The notes beneath the pieces are model-generated. The model was not told the DNA's origin, made no database searches, and worked only from the letters and a program-made list of their open reading frames with translations. From contig NZ_FOLL01000003.1 of assembly GCF_900112315.1 (NCBI RefSeq), positions 62,001 to 126,000 of the forward strand: 64,000 nt of DNA. Direction: 5' to 3'. The first letter of the stretch is position 1. Every line of letters starts with the position of its first letter. Positions 26,004 to 35,141 of the stretch are shown piece by piece. The position numbers and the translations under genes are program-made. The stretch is from Parapedobacter composti (lineage in GTDB: Bacteria > Bacteroidota > Bacteroidia > Sphingobacteriales > Sphingobacteriaceae).

Positions 26004-28736
26004 ATGCTGACAACTATGCAACATCAGATCGCTTCCTTGAGAAAATTGGAAAATGAAGGTAAACGGATAAGCAGGCTTCCGTTTTCCATCCGCATCCTAC
26101 TGGAAAATGTGATGCGAAATCATGATAACTTCGCCATTACCGATGAGCACATGGATACGTTGGTCAACTGGAATCCAGCTGGCACCGATAGGGAGGTCCC
26201 TTTTAAACCTGCCCGCGTGCTCATGCAAGATTTTACCGGTGTACCTGCCGTGGTAGATATGGCTTCCATTCGCGCGGAAGTAATCCGCAAGGGTGGCGAC
26301 GGCAGCAAAATCAATCCAGCCATTCCCGTCGATCTGGTTATCGACCACTCCGTACAGGTGGATTATTTCGGCACAAACTATGCCTATCAGAGCAACGTCA
26401 ATCTGGAATACGAACGGAATGCAGAGCGTTATGAACTACTCAAATGGGGCCAACAGGCCCTTGACAATTTCACGGTGGTGCCGCCGGGCATGGGCATCTG
26501 CCATCAGGTAAACCTGGAGTACTTAGCCAAAGGGGTTATTTCCCGCGACGGTTGGATATTTCCTGATACGCTGGTAGGCACAGACTCACATACCCCGATG
26601 GTCAACGGTATCGGCGTGGTGGGCTGGGGTGTTGGCGGCATCGAGGCGGAAGCGGCTATGCTGGGCCAACCCATCTATTTCACCTGCCCGCAGGTAATCG
26701 GCTTGAAATTAACCGGAAAGATTCCCCCGGGATGCACAGCCACGGATATGGTGCTTACCATCACCAAACTGCTGCGTGACTACGGTGTGGTAGGTAAATT
26801 CGTGGAGGTATTCGGGGATGGACTGGACCACCTGAGTGTGACCGACCGCGCTACCATCTCCAACATGTCGCCAGAATTCGGCTGCACCATCACCTATTTT
26901 CCCATAGATGACCAAACGCTCGACTACATGCGGCGAACCAACCGCGCTGAATCGCATATTGCGATGGTCGAGGATTACTGCAAGAATAACCTGCTGTGGC
27001 GCACGGGTAAGGAAGAAATTGAATATACCCATGTGCTGGAGCTTGACCTGGATACGCTGGAACCCACCGTGTCCGGCCCGAAGCGGCCCCAGGATAAAAT
27101 TCTGGTGAAGGATCTGCCTTCACAGTTCAGTTACCTGATGGAAAAGGAATACCAACGCAGTTATGTGCCCGTGAAGGACAGGCACGAGCAAGCGTGGCTT
27201 TCGGAAGGCGGCTCCGGTAGCGCATTTACGTTTGAAGAACGCAGTGTGGCCAAAGAAATCGCCGTGGAAACCGAAGAACTCCACTCCGTACGGATTAAAA
27301 TCAAAAATCAGGAATACGTGCTCAGCGATGGCAGCATTGTAATTGCTGCCATTACCAGTTGTACCAACACTTCCAACCCGGCTGTTATGGTAGGCGCCGG
27401 TCTTGTGGCGCGCAAGGCGGTTGCCCGTGGATTACGCACTAAATCTTGGGTGAAAACCAGCCTGGCGCCAGGTTCCAAGGTGGTTACGGAATACCTGCAC
27501 CGCGCCAACCTGCTGGAAGATCTGGAAGCGCTGCGGTTCCATACCGTGGGTTATGGCTGTACGTCATGCATCGGCAACAGCGGCCCGCTACCGCCCCATA
27601 TTGCCGAAGCGGTAGACAAGGGAGAACTGGTGGTTGCCTCTGTGCTTTCCGGAAACCGGAATTTTGAGGCGCGTGTACATCCGCAGGTGCGGATGAATTT
27701 CCTGATGTCACCCATGCTCGTCGTGGTTTATGCCCTTGTGGGACGCGTGGATATCAACCTGCTGGAAGAACCGGTGGGCTACGACCCCAACGGCAGTCCG
27801 GTATACTTGCGGGATATCTGGCCTACCCAGGAAGAAATTGTAGAAACCATCAACGAGTGCCTTCGCGTCGAAGATTTTAAGAATGTTTATGATGTGATTT
27901 TTGATGGAGGAGACGACTGGAAACAGCTGGTGGCACCCGAAGGAAAAAATTTCGTGTGGAACGAACAGTCTACCTATGTTCAGGAAGCGCCGTTCTTCAA
28001 AAACATCTCTCCGGAACCGCTGCCCACGGAGGATATCCATGATGCCCGGGTATTGCTTTACCTGGGTGATTCGGTAACGACCGACCATATCTCCCCTGCC
28101 GGTTCCTTCAAAGCTGATTCGGCGGCAGGGCAATACCTGATGTCCAAAGGGGTTGAATCGAAAGACTTTAATTCCTACGGCTCGCGCCGCGGGAACCATG
28201 AAGTGATGATGCGCGGCACGTTTGCCAATGTGCGTATCCGGAATAGAATCACAGACAAAGAAGGAGGATATACCACTTATTTCCCCACGGGCGAAACGCT
28301 ATCGGTATACGATGCGGCCATGGAATACGCCAAAGCGCATACGCCCCTTGTTATCCTCGCCGGCAAGGAGTACGGCAGCGGCTCCTCGCGCGACTGGGCG
28401 GCAAAGGGCACCAACCTGCTGGGTGTAAAGGCGGTAATCGCGGAAAGTTTTGAGCGTATTCACCGGAGCAATCTGGTGGGTATGGGCGTTATGCCGCTTG
28501 AATTTCCGGAAGGCCAAAATGCGGAAAGCCTGGGCCTGGACGGTACGGAAACGTTCACCATCACGGGTATCGCTGAAAACCTTACTCCTTATAAGCTGCT
28601 GGACGTGGTGGCCACCAGAAAGAATGGCGAAACCGTCACCTTTCAATGCAAAGCCCGTCTGGATTCGGCCATAGAAATAGAATATTACCGCCACGGCGGC
28701 ATCCTGCACTATGTGCTGAGGGGGTTCCTGAACTAA
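26004..28736 (+). CDS. acnA: Aconitate hydratase (AcnA/IRP type)
   Basis: A TCA-cycle enzyme of 910 residues that interconverts citrate and isocitrate through a 4Fe-4S cluster. The cluster Cys residues are in SCTNTSNP and in GYGCTSCIGNSG. GTDSHTPMVNG and VLMQDFTGVPAVVD are also typical of AcnA. An in-frame stop (TAA) directly precedes the ATG. The N terminus begins about 20 residues later than most AcnA proteins, so the YYSL-type strand is missing. No clear promoter consensus was found in the 278-nt AT-rich upstream gap. It converges on thiL with one nucleotide between stops. Confidence 0.95.
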   Translation: MLTTMQHQIASLRKLENEGKRISRLPFSIRILLENVMRNHDNFAITDEHMDTLVNWNPAGTDREVPFKPARVLMQDFTGVPAVVDMASIRAEVIRKGGDGSKINPAIPVDLVIDHSVQVDYFGTNYAYQSNVNLEYERNAERYELLKWGQQALDNFTVVPPGMGICHQVNLEYLAKGVISRDGWIFPDTLVGTDSHTPMVNGIGVVGWGVGGIEAEAAMLGQPIYFTCPQVIGLKLTGKIPPGCTATDMVLTITKLLRDYGVVGKFVEVFGDGLDHLSVTDRATISNMSPEFGCTITYFPIDDQTLDYMRRTNRAESHIAMVEDYCKNNLLWRTGKEEIEYTHVLELDLDTLEPTVSGPKRPQDKILVKDLPSQFSYLMEKEYQRSYVPVKDRHEQAWLSEGGSGSAFTFEERSVAKEIAVETEELHSVRIKIKNQEYVLSDGSIVIAAITSCTNTSNPAVMVGAGLVARKAVARGLRTKSWVKTSLAPGSKVVTEYLHRANLLEDLEALRFHTVGYGCTSCIGNSGPLPPHIAEAVDKGELVVASVLSGNRNFEARVHPQVRMNFLMSPMLVVVYALVGRVDINLLEEPVGYDPNGSPVYLRDIWPTQEEIVETINECLRVEDFKNVYDVIFDGGDDWKQLVAPEGKNFVWNEQSTYVQEAPFFKNISPEPLPTEDIHDARVLLYLGDSVTTDHISPAGSFKADSAAGQYLMSKGVESKDFNSYGSRRGNHEVMMRGTFANVRIRNRITDKEGGYTTYFPTGETLSVYDAAMEYAKAHTPLVILAGKEYGSGSSRDWAAKGTNLLGVKAVIAESFERIHRSNLVGMGVMPLEFPEGQNAESLGLDGTETFTITGIAENLTPYKLLDVVATRKNGETVTFQCKARLDSAIEIEYYRHGGILHYVLRGFLN

Positions 28737-28737
28737 A

Positions 28738-29781
28738 TTAACGGCTTGTGAATGCATTCCATCCCTGCGCGGTGATGGGATGCACATTGCCTGATTTCGA
28801 GATAAGCTCATAGCCGCCGTCAGCATCGGTGACATGGCCGATAACGCTGATATCGGGCTGGCCTTTCACCTGTTCGTAATCTGCCTGCCGGATGGTGAAC
28901 AGCAATTCGTAGTCCTCACCGCCATTGAGGGCGCAGACCGTAGGATCTATGCCAAACTCCCTTGCCGTTTCGTACGTCATTGGATCGATGGGGATTTTAT
29001 CTTCATAAAGCTTGCACCCCTTGCCCGAAGCTCTGCAGATATGCAGGATTTCCGATGCCAGGCCGTCCGATATATCTATCATGGCCGTGGGTTTGATGCC
29101 CAACCGGGCAAGCAGTTCCACCACGTCTTTTCGGGCTTCCGGCTTCAGTTGCCGCTCCACGATATAATCTTTCCCTTCCAGGTCGGGCTGGATATTCGGG
29201 TTTTCCAGAAATATGCGCTTTTCACGTTCCAGCAGTTGGAGTCCCACATAAGCACCGCCCAAATCGCCTGAAACACATATCAGATCGCCCACCTGTGCGC
29301 CACTGCGGTACACAACAGCCTCACCGTCGGCATGGCCGATACTGGTAACGCTGATAACCAATCCCTGCACCGATGCAGACGTGTCTCCGCCCACGAGGTC
29401 AACGCCATACTTTTGGCAAGCCAGCAATGCCCCGGCATAGATTTCTTCTACGGCCTCCAGCGGAAATTTGCTGGATAGACCAATGGAAAAAGTAATCTGT
29501 GATGCGATGCCGTTCATCGCATAGATGTCACTCAGATTTACCTGAACCGCCTTATAGCCTAAATGCTTGAGCGGCACGTAGCGCAAATCGAAATGGATGC
29601 CCTCCAGCAACAGGTCTGTAGAAACCAGCATCTTCTTACCGGAAAAATCCAATACTGCCGCATCATCGCCAATCCCTTTCACGGTGGATGGTTCCTTCAG
29701 TTCCACCGCTTTGGTGATATGGTCTATCAATCCGAACTCACCCAATTGTTCAAGGTTCGTCCTCTCCGGGTTATCAAACAT
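28738..29781 (-). CDS. thiL: Thiamine-phosphate kinase
   Basis: Phosphorylates thiamine monophosphate to the diphosphate cofactor with ATP. The 347-residue protein shows VKGIGDDAAVLD (metal and phosphate site), VDLVGGDTSAS and DISDGLASE, all typical of ThiL in the PurM-like superfamily. It lies 36 nt downstream of nadA in the same direction, so the two may share a transcript. Confidence 0.94.
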   Translation of the reverse strand: MFDNPERTNLEQLGEFGLIDHITKAVELKEPSTVKGIGDDAAVLDFSGKKMLVSTDLLLEGIHFDLRYVPLKHLGYKAVQVNLSDIYAMNGIASQITFSIGLSSKFPLEAVEEIYAGALLACQKYGVDLVGGDTSASVQGLVISVTSIGHADGEAVVYRSGAQVGDLICVSGDLGGAYVGLQLLEREKRIFLENPNIQPDLEGKDYIVERQLKPEARKDVVELLARLGIKPTAMIDISDGLASEILHICRASGKGCKLYEDKIPIDPMTYETAREFGIDPTVCALNGGEDYELLFTIRQADYEQVKGQPDISVIGHVTDADGGYELISKSGNVHPITAQGWNAFTSR

Positions 29782-29817
29782 ACGCCATTCCTCCTGTTCT
29801 GTTATCCGTTGTTCAAG

Positions 29818-30813
29818 TTACAAACCCAATCGCTCCGAAATTTCAAGCATCCGTTCAATCGGCTTCCTGGCGCGGGCTATGACGTCTGCCGGTAGATCCA
29901 CCTCGGGCAGATCAAACCGCATGCAGTTGTATACTTTCTCCAGGGTATTGAGCTTCATATAGGGGCAGTCGTTGCACGCGCAAGCATTGTTCGGCGGCGC
30001 GGGTATGAACGTTTTATGCGGACTTGCCAGCTGCATCTGGTGAATAATGCCGCTTTCCGTGGCCACGATAAATGTATCCGCGGGATTTTCCTTGGTGTAT
30101 TTCAGCAATCCCGAAGTGGAACCGATATAATCGGCCTGATCAAGGATCTCCCGTTCGCATTCAGGGTGTGCGATGAATTTCGCCTGAGGATGTTCCCGCC
30201 TTAGCTGGTCTATGCGCTCCTGTGAGAAAATTTCATGCACCATGCAGGCCCCGTTCCAAAGCACCAGGTCACGCCCTGTCTTCCTCCGCACGTAATCTCC
30301 CAGGTTTTTGTCGGGCCCGAAAATGATTTTTTCGTCGGCAGGCAAACTTTCCACTATCTGGACAGCGTTGCTGGATGTGCATACGATGTCGCTCAACGCT
30401 TTCAGCTCTGCCGTACAGTTGACGTAGGTGATGACGGTATGATTCGGATATTGTTCCTTGAACTTCGCGAACAGGTGGGGCGGACAGCTGTCTGAAAGCG
30501 AACAGCCCGCCTTCAGGTCGGGCAGCAGTACTTTCTTTTCCGGTGAAAGGATTTTGGCCGTCTCAGCCATGAAATGCACCCCGGCAAAGACTATCACATC
30601 TGCTTCCGTCCTGGCCGCCTGCTGTGAAAGGCCCAGGCTGTCGCCGATATAGTCGGCAATATCCTGTATCTCCGCTTCCTGGTAGTAGTGCGCCAGCAGC
30701 ACCGCATTTTTTTCTTTCTTGAGCCGCTGGATTTCCGCAACTAAATCCAACTGCGGATCTATCGGCTCATCGATGTATCCTTTGTCGTTCAGTTCAGTCA
30801 GGTATGTGTTCAT
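29818..30813 (-). CDS. nadA: Quinolinate synthase
   Basis: Condenses iminoaspartate with dihydroxyacetone phosphate to give quinolinate for NAD synthesis. The 331-residue protein carries the cluster cysteines in [18 protein letters not shown] and [11 protein letters not shown]. The ATG at 30813 ([10 protein letters not shown]) is chosen over 30879 because the longer form would read through the -7 promoter element. nadB, which makes the substrate, starts divergently 454 nt away. Confidence 0.95.
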   Translation of the reverse strand: MNTYLTELNDKGYIDEPIDPQLDLVAEIQRLKKEKNAVLLAHYYQEAEIQDIADYIGDSLGLSQQAARTEADVIVFAGVHFMAETAKILSPEKKVLLPDLKAGCSLSDSCPPHLFAKFKEQYPNHTVITYVNCTAELKALSDIVCTSSNAVQIVESLPADEKIIFGPDKNLGDYVRRKTGRDLVLWNGACMVHEIFSQERIDQLRREHPQAKFIAHPECEREILDQADYIGSTSGLLKYTKENPADTFIVATESGIIHQMQLASPHKTFIPAPPNNACACNDCPYMKLNTLEKVYNCMRFDLPEVDLPADVIARARKPIERMLEISERLGL

Positions 30814-30829
30814 TCGTTTCAAGATTATA

Positions 30830-30837
30830 CAAAGGTA
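30830..30837 (-). promoter_or_regulatory. -7 promoter element of nadA
   Basis: TACCTTTG on the minus strand lies 16 nt before the ATG at 30813. No -33 box at the usual distance. Confidence 0.55.
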
Positions 30838-31267
30838 ACTAAAGAATTTGATTTGATTTCCACGGTTCCACCCCGGCAATAAGTAATAATCTTTTTTTTA
30901 TAAAAAGAAGTCTTATTGTTTGTTAGCGTGTTGGTATTGTGAAAAAAATGCGTCCGCTTTTGTTTGGATATCTGGATAAGAGTTTTTTTTAACAGATTAT
31001 TAACATTAATTTAATCGGTTTACCCTGGTTTACAGTCGCTTCAATTTATCCGGAATATGTTTTCCATAGCGGGGTGTATAGTATTTATTGGATGATATTT
31101 GTTAATATTGTGAGGTTTTTATGGGGATTTTTCGCCCCGTTGTTGTGTATAAATTAATCGTAGGCCGCGTTTGAACCTATTTTTAATTTTTATTCAACGG
31201 TAGTTTACACGTTATTCACAGGGTTAGGCACATGGGTGGTAGCCGGTTGTATTCAGCAAGTGTTTAG
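30838..31267. other. AT-rich intergenic region, candidate oriC core
   Basis: This 430-nt gap between divergent nadA and nadB holds no gene. It has AT-rich stretches (30890-30910 and 30980-31016, including a CTTTTT/AAAAAG hairpin) and matches to the DnaA box TTATNCACA: TTATACACA on the minus strand at 31144-31152 and TTATTCACA on the plus strand at 31212-31220, plus TTATCCAGA (8 of 9) on the minus strand at 30971-30979. Two perfect TTATCCACA matches follow inside nadB (31423-31431 and 31765-31773, minus strand). GC skew changes sign around here. This is inference; it could be a plain regulatory region. Confidence 0.45.
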
Positions 31268-32857
31268 ATGATGCATGATGTTGATTTTTTAGTCATCGGC
31301 TCGGGTATCGCCGGACTAAGTTTTGCGTTAAAAGCCGCGGAACACGGTAAAGTGATGATTATCACGAAAGCCAACGAGGATGAATCCAACACTAAATACG
31401 CGCAGGGTGGTGTGGCCGTGGTTGTGGATAAATCAGATTCCTTTGAGAAGCATATTGCTGATACACTGGTAGCTGGCGACGGGCTTTGCGATGTGAATAT
31501 TGTGGAAAACGTCGTTCGGGAAGGGCCTTCGCGCATCCAGGAAATCATTGATTGGGGCACACATTTCGATAAAACAACCAACGGTATGTATGATCTGGCC
31601 AAGGAGGGCGGCCATTCCGAACACCGTGTACTTCATTATAAGGATATTACAGGGTTTGAAATAGAGCGTGCATTGTTAAAAAAGGTACACGAAAACCCGA
31701 ATATAACGCTATTTACGCATTATTTCGCGGTTGACCTGATCACTCAGCATCACCTTGGGGAGTTTGTGGATAAAAGCACGCCAGACATTACTTGCTACGG
31801 TGTATACGTGTTGAATACCGTGGATAATCGTGTGGAAAAGGTGTTGAGTAAGGTTACCGTTATGGCTTCGGGCGGAGCAGGGCATATTTATTCAAGCACC
31901 ACAAATCCTGTAATCGCCACGGGTGATGGCATCGCCATGGTTTACCGGGCGAAGGGGAAAGTGAGAAACATGGAGTTTATCCAATTCCATCCCACAGCGT
32001 TGTATAACCCCGGTGAGTATCCGGCATTCCTGATATCGGAAGCGGTCAGGGGCTTTGGAGGCGTATTGCGCAGACGGAATGGGGAGGCATTTATGGAGGA
32101 GTACGACCATCGGGGTTCCCTCGCTCCGCGGGATATCGTGGCCAGGGCCATCGATGCGGAGATGAAAAAGTCGGGCGATGATTTTGTGTTTCTTGACATT
32201 AGGCATCGTAGTAAAAGCGAATTGTTGAAACACTTTCCGAATATTTACGCCAAGTGCTTGTCCATCGGCATTGATATGGCGCGCGACTACATACCGGTAA
32301 CTCCTGCGGCGCATTACCTTTGCGGCGGGATATTGGTGGATGCCCACGGACGGTCGTCTATTCGTAACCTTTATGCCTGCGGAGAATGTGCTTCTACCGG
32401 GCTTCACGGTGCTAACCGATTGGCATCCAACTCTTTGCTGGAGGCAACGGTATTTGCGCACCGGATTTATGAGGATGCGGTGAGGCAAGTTGGCCAGACA
32501 GTGTTACCGGCGGATATACCGGACTGGGATGACTCTGATACGGTGCTTTCCAACGAAGATATCCTGGTAACACATAACCTGCGGGAGACACAGAAGGTCA
32601 TGAGCGACTATGTTGGCATTGTACGGTCCGATTTCCGGCTGGAGCGCGCAATGCGCCGGTTGGGCCTGCTGTATGACGAGACGGAAGCATTTTATAAGAA
32701 TACCCGGCTGTCCGTAAAGCTCTGCGAATTGCGGAACGTCATCCAGGTGGCTTATTTGGTTATCAAATCGGCCATGGCCCGCAAGGAAAGCCGCGGATTG
32801 CATTATACCACTGACTATCCGGAGCGGTCGGACAAGTTGGTGGATACCGTTTTCTAA
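31268..32857 (+). CDS. nadB: L-aspartate oxidase
   Basis: An FAD enzyme that oxidises L-aspartate to iminoaspartate, the substrate of NadA. The 529-residue length is normal. The FAD-binding motif is VIGSGIAGLSFALKAAE. GGAGHIYSSTTNP, the active-site HPTALYN and the arginine-containing VRGFGGVLRR are all present, as is YACGECASTGLHGANRLASNSLLE. Two ATG codons start it in tandem. Confidence 0.96.
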   Translation: MMHDVDFLVIGSGIAGLSFALKAAEHGKVMIITKANEDESNTKYAQGGVAVVVDKSDSFEKHIADTLVAGDGLCDVNIVENVVREGPSRIQEIIDWGTHFDKTTNGMYDLAKEGGHSEHRVLHYKDITGFEIERALLKKVHENPNITLFTHYFAVDLITQHHLGEFVDKSTPDITCYGVYVLNTVDNRVEKVLSKVTVMASGGAGHIYSSTTNPVIATGDGIAMVYRAKGKVRNMEFIQFHPTALYNPGEYPAFLISEAVRGFGGVLRRRNGEAFMEEYDHRGSLAPRDIVARAIDAEMKKSGDDFVFLDIRHRSKSELLKHFPNIYAKCLSIGIDMARDYIPVTPAAHYLCGGILVDAHGRSSIRNLYACGECASTGLHGANRLASNSLLEATVFAHRIYEDAVRQVGQTVLPADIPDWDDSDTVLSNEDILVTHNLRETQKVMSDYVGIVRSDFRLERAMRRLGLLYDETEAFYKNTRLSVKLCELRNVIQVAYLVIKSAMARKESRGLHYTTDYPERSDKLVDTVF

Positions 32858-32883
32858 CCCATTTTGATGTTAACAGACAAAGT

Positions 32884-33393
32884 ATGGCATTGATTCTTCC
32901 CGTAAAAGGTATATCTCCCATAGTAGGTGATAACTGTTTCCTTGCAGCGAACGCTACACTGGCAGGAGATGTGGAAATCGGCGATCACAGTTCGGTTTGG
33001 TTCAACGCCGTGCTCCGCGGTGATGTAAACAGCATTAGAATAGGCAGGTATACCAATATTCAGGACGGTGCGGTGGTGCACTGTACTTACCAGACCGCGG
33101 CGACCCGGATAGGCAGTTATGTGAATATCGGTCACAACGCATTGGTGCACGGGTGTACGCTGAAAGACAGGGTACTGGTAGGCATGGGAGCCATCGTGAT
33201 GGATCACGCCGTTGTAGAGGAGTATGTAATCATTGCCGCGGGAGCCGTCGTGCTGGAAAATACGGTGTGTGAGAGCGGCCACCTTTATGCAGGTGTTCCT
33301 GCGCGAAAAATCAAGCCGATTACCGCCGAGCAACGCCGGCTGCTCGATGAGCTTCCCGACCGCTATGTCATGTATTCCGGATGGTTTGACTGA
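32884..33393 (+). CDS. Gamma-class carbonic anhydrase family protein (YrdA/PaaY-like)
   Basis: A 169-residue left-handed beta-helix protein made of hexapeptide repeats (GDVEIGDHS, GDVNSIRIGRYTNIQDGAV). Three His that could bind zinc are visible in VVHCT and IGHNALVHGC. Members often assemble as trimers, and some have weak or no anhydrase activity. It starts 26 nt after nadB and converges with the Ig-like gene at a 2-nt distance. Confidence 0.9.
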   Translation: MALILPVKGISPIVGDNCFLAANATLAGDVEIGDHSSVWFNAVLRGDVNSIRIGRYTNIQDGAVVHCTYQTAATRIGSYVNIGHNALVHGCTLKDRVLVGMGAIVMDHAVVEEYVIIAAGAVVLENTVCESGHLYAGVPARKIKPITAEQRRLLDELPDRYVMYSGWFD

Positions 33394-33395
33394 GG

Positions 33396-35060
33396 TTATT
33401 CCGGCACATTGACAGTCTCTTCCTGCTCCCAGTTGGCCCGGATCATAAAGGTTTTGCCAATATACCAGATCCGTTCGGGCTGCCGTTTTTCATAGACATC
33501 TCCCGTATCCCATTTTCCGTTATTATTTGTATCGTAGACTACCCTTAGCGTGTACTTTCCTCCTGGAAATTGCCGGAAAGGAATGCTTTGCGACGCGGTT
33601 ATCGGAACACTTCGATGCACCACGTCCATTTTTTCATTGATAAGCTGTACAAGGTATTGGTGGGAAGTATCCGGAAGGTTAACTTTCAGTATGATGTCGC
33701 CAAAGTTGGCCGCATCGTCCATCGTGAAGGTTTTCGATAGCTCTTTGTTTTTGTCGCCAAAGTATCCGGAAAATGCACCTTCTTCGATGGTGAGCTGGTA
33801 ATCCCGCTTAGGGCGCCAGTTGTAACGAAGTACATAGCGGCGGTTGGCGGACGTGTCTTTTGCCAGCTGGTAATTGGTGCGGGGAACGGAATCTTCCATC
33901 AGCACGATTTTAGACCGGTCGATGGATTGTACCGGTGATCCGGCGGTCAGTTGGAGGTGGTTTACACGGGTAACCTTATTGCCGGTCAGGTTATCGGCGA
34001 TATTGAAATCGCGGTCGTATTTGTCGTTTCTACCCCGGCGCAGGGTTACCGAATCCAGCAGGGTATCGGCGTTTAAAATAGAAACCTTGAGCGAGTCGAA
34101 CGTGAGGTTGTTCAGCCAGACGGTTGCAGAATCCCTGGTGGCGGTATATTCCACTATTTTGTCTTCATCGAGCGCGGCCGGGTGGGTGATGGTAATTCCC
34201 GGGCGATCCAACGGCTTGTTGAATGCCAGGATTAGTTTTCCGTTCGGTTCAATTTTTCTGTCCATCAACCGGAATTCCCTGGGGATACCCACAAATGTTT
34301 CAAGAAGGATACCCGAGGTATCTTTGTTCAGCACGATGGAGTCGTTAAGAAATCCGATGGATTCGGTAGGTGAATTATAGATGCGATCGTTATTTTCTTC
34401 TTTAAGTGCGTAGATACGGTAAACGTCTTCGCGGAGGTTTCTCAGCATAAAAGTTCCGGCGGTATCCGTGCGGGTAAAGATATTGGCTTTCCGTTTGCCG
34501 AAGATGGAATCCTGGCGGGTGGGGATAAGCATAACGGTGATGTCCTTTTCAGGCAGTTTGGTCAACGCATTGATTACGCTGCCCGATACCGTGAGCGAAT
34601 CGATGATGTCGCCCGTGGAGAACACATAGCTGTAATTGATAAGAGGATTCCCTTCATTGAAATCGCCGATGGCTTTTCCGAAATTGATGGTATATGTTGT
34701 GTTCTCTTCCAATGAATCCGGCACGGTAATTTCAATGGTCTTGCGTCTTACCCGTGGATTGACAGGTTGCTCCGTATCCGGGGATACGCTGATTTCTTTA
34801 AACTGATCTTTCAGCTTGATGTACTCGTCGAATTCGATGACAATTTTTTCCGCATCGAAATTGCGCGTCAGGTTTGGCGGAGTTTCCTTCAGTACTTTCG
34901 GCGGGATGCTATCTTTCGGTCCTCCCGTGGGCCGTTGTATGCTCGCACACTGCCAACTGAGCGAAAAAAGAACAGCAAAGGTCAGCAAAAACAGCCATTT
35001 TGTATTTAAGGCTATTTTTAAGCGATTTAAGCGATTTTTTGTTTTGGACGAGTCTTGCAT
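33396..35060 (-). CDS. Lipoprotein with bacterial Ig-like (SbsA/Big_5) domain
   Basis: A 554-residue exported lipoprotein with a lipobox (LSWQCAS, Cys near 43) preceded by a basic N terminus and one hydrophobic helix. A Big_5/SbsA-type Ig-like domain spans about residues 55-155 (PPKVLKETPPNLTRNFD, then IEFDEYIKL). The middle part resembles a carboxypeptidase-regulatory-like domain, with TDTAGTFMLRNL near residue 190. The protein is conserved in Bacteroidetes with no known function. The ATG at 35060 fits the lipoprotein signal better than 35135. Confidence 0.82.
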   Translation of the reverse strand: MQDSSKTKNRLNRLKIALNTKWLFLLTFAVLFSLSWQCASIQRPTGGPKDSIPPKVLKETPPNLTRNFDAEKIVIEFDEYIKLKDQFKEISVSPDTEQPVNPRVRRKTIEITVPDSLEENTTYTINFGKAIGDFNEGNPLINYSYVFSTGDIIDSLTVSGSVINALTKLPEKDITVMLIPTRQDSIFGKRKANIFTRTDTAGTFMLRNLREDVYRIYALKEENNDRIYNSPTESIGFLNDSIVLNKDTSGILLETFVGIPREFRLMDRKIEPNGKLILAFNKPLDRPGITITHPAALDEDKIVEYTATRDSATVWLNNLTFDSLKVSILNADTLLDSVTLRRGRNDKYDRDFNIADNLTGNKVTRVNHLQLTAGSPVQSIDRSKIVLMEDSVPRTNYQLAKDTSANRRYVLRYNWRPKRDYQLTIEEGAFSGYFGDKNKELSKTFTMDDAANFGDIILKVNLPDTSHQYLVQLINEKMDVVHRSVPITASQSIPFRQFPGGKYTLRVVYDTNNNGKWDTGDVYEKRQPERIWYIGKTFMIRANWEQEETVNVPE

Positions 35061-35141
35061 CGGCGTTGAGCGAGAAAGTGTGTTACAGCTAATATATTGA
35101 AGTCGATGTTTAAAATATTTAATTGTTTGAAACACAATTAA

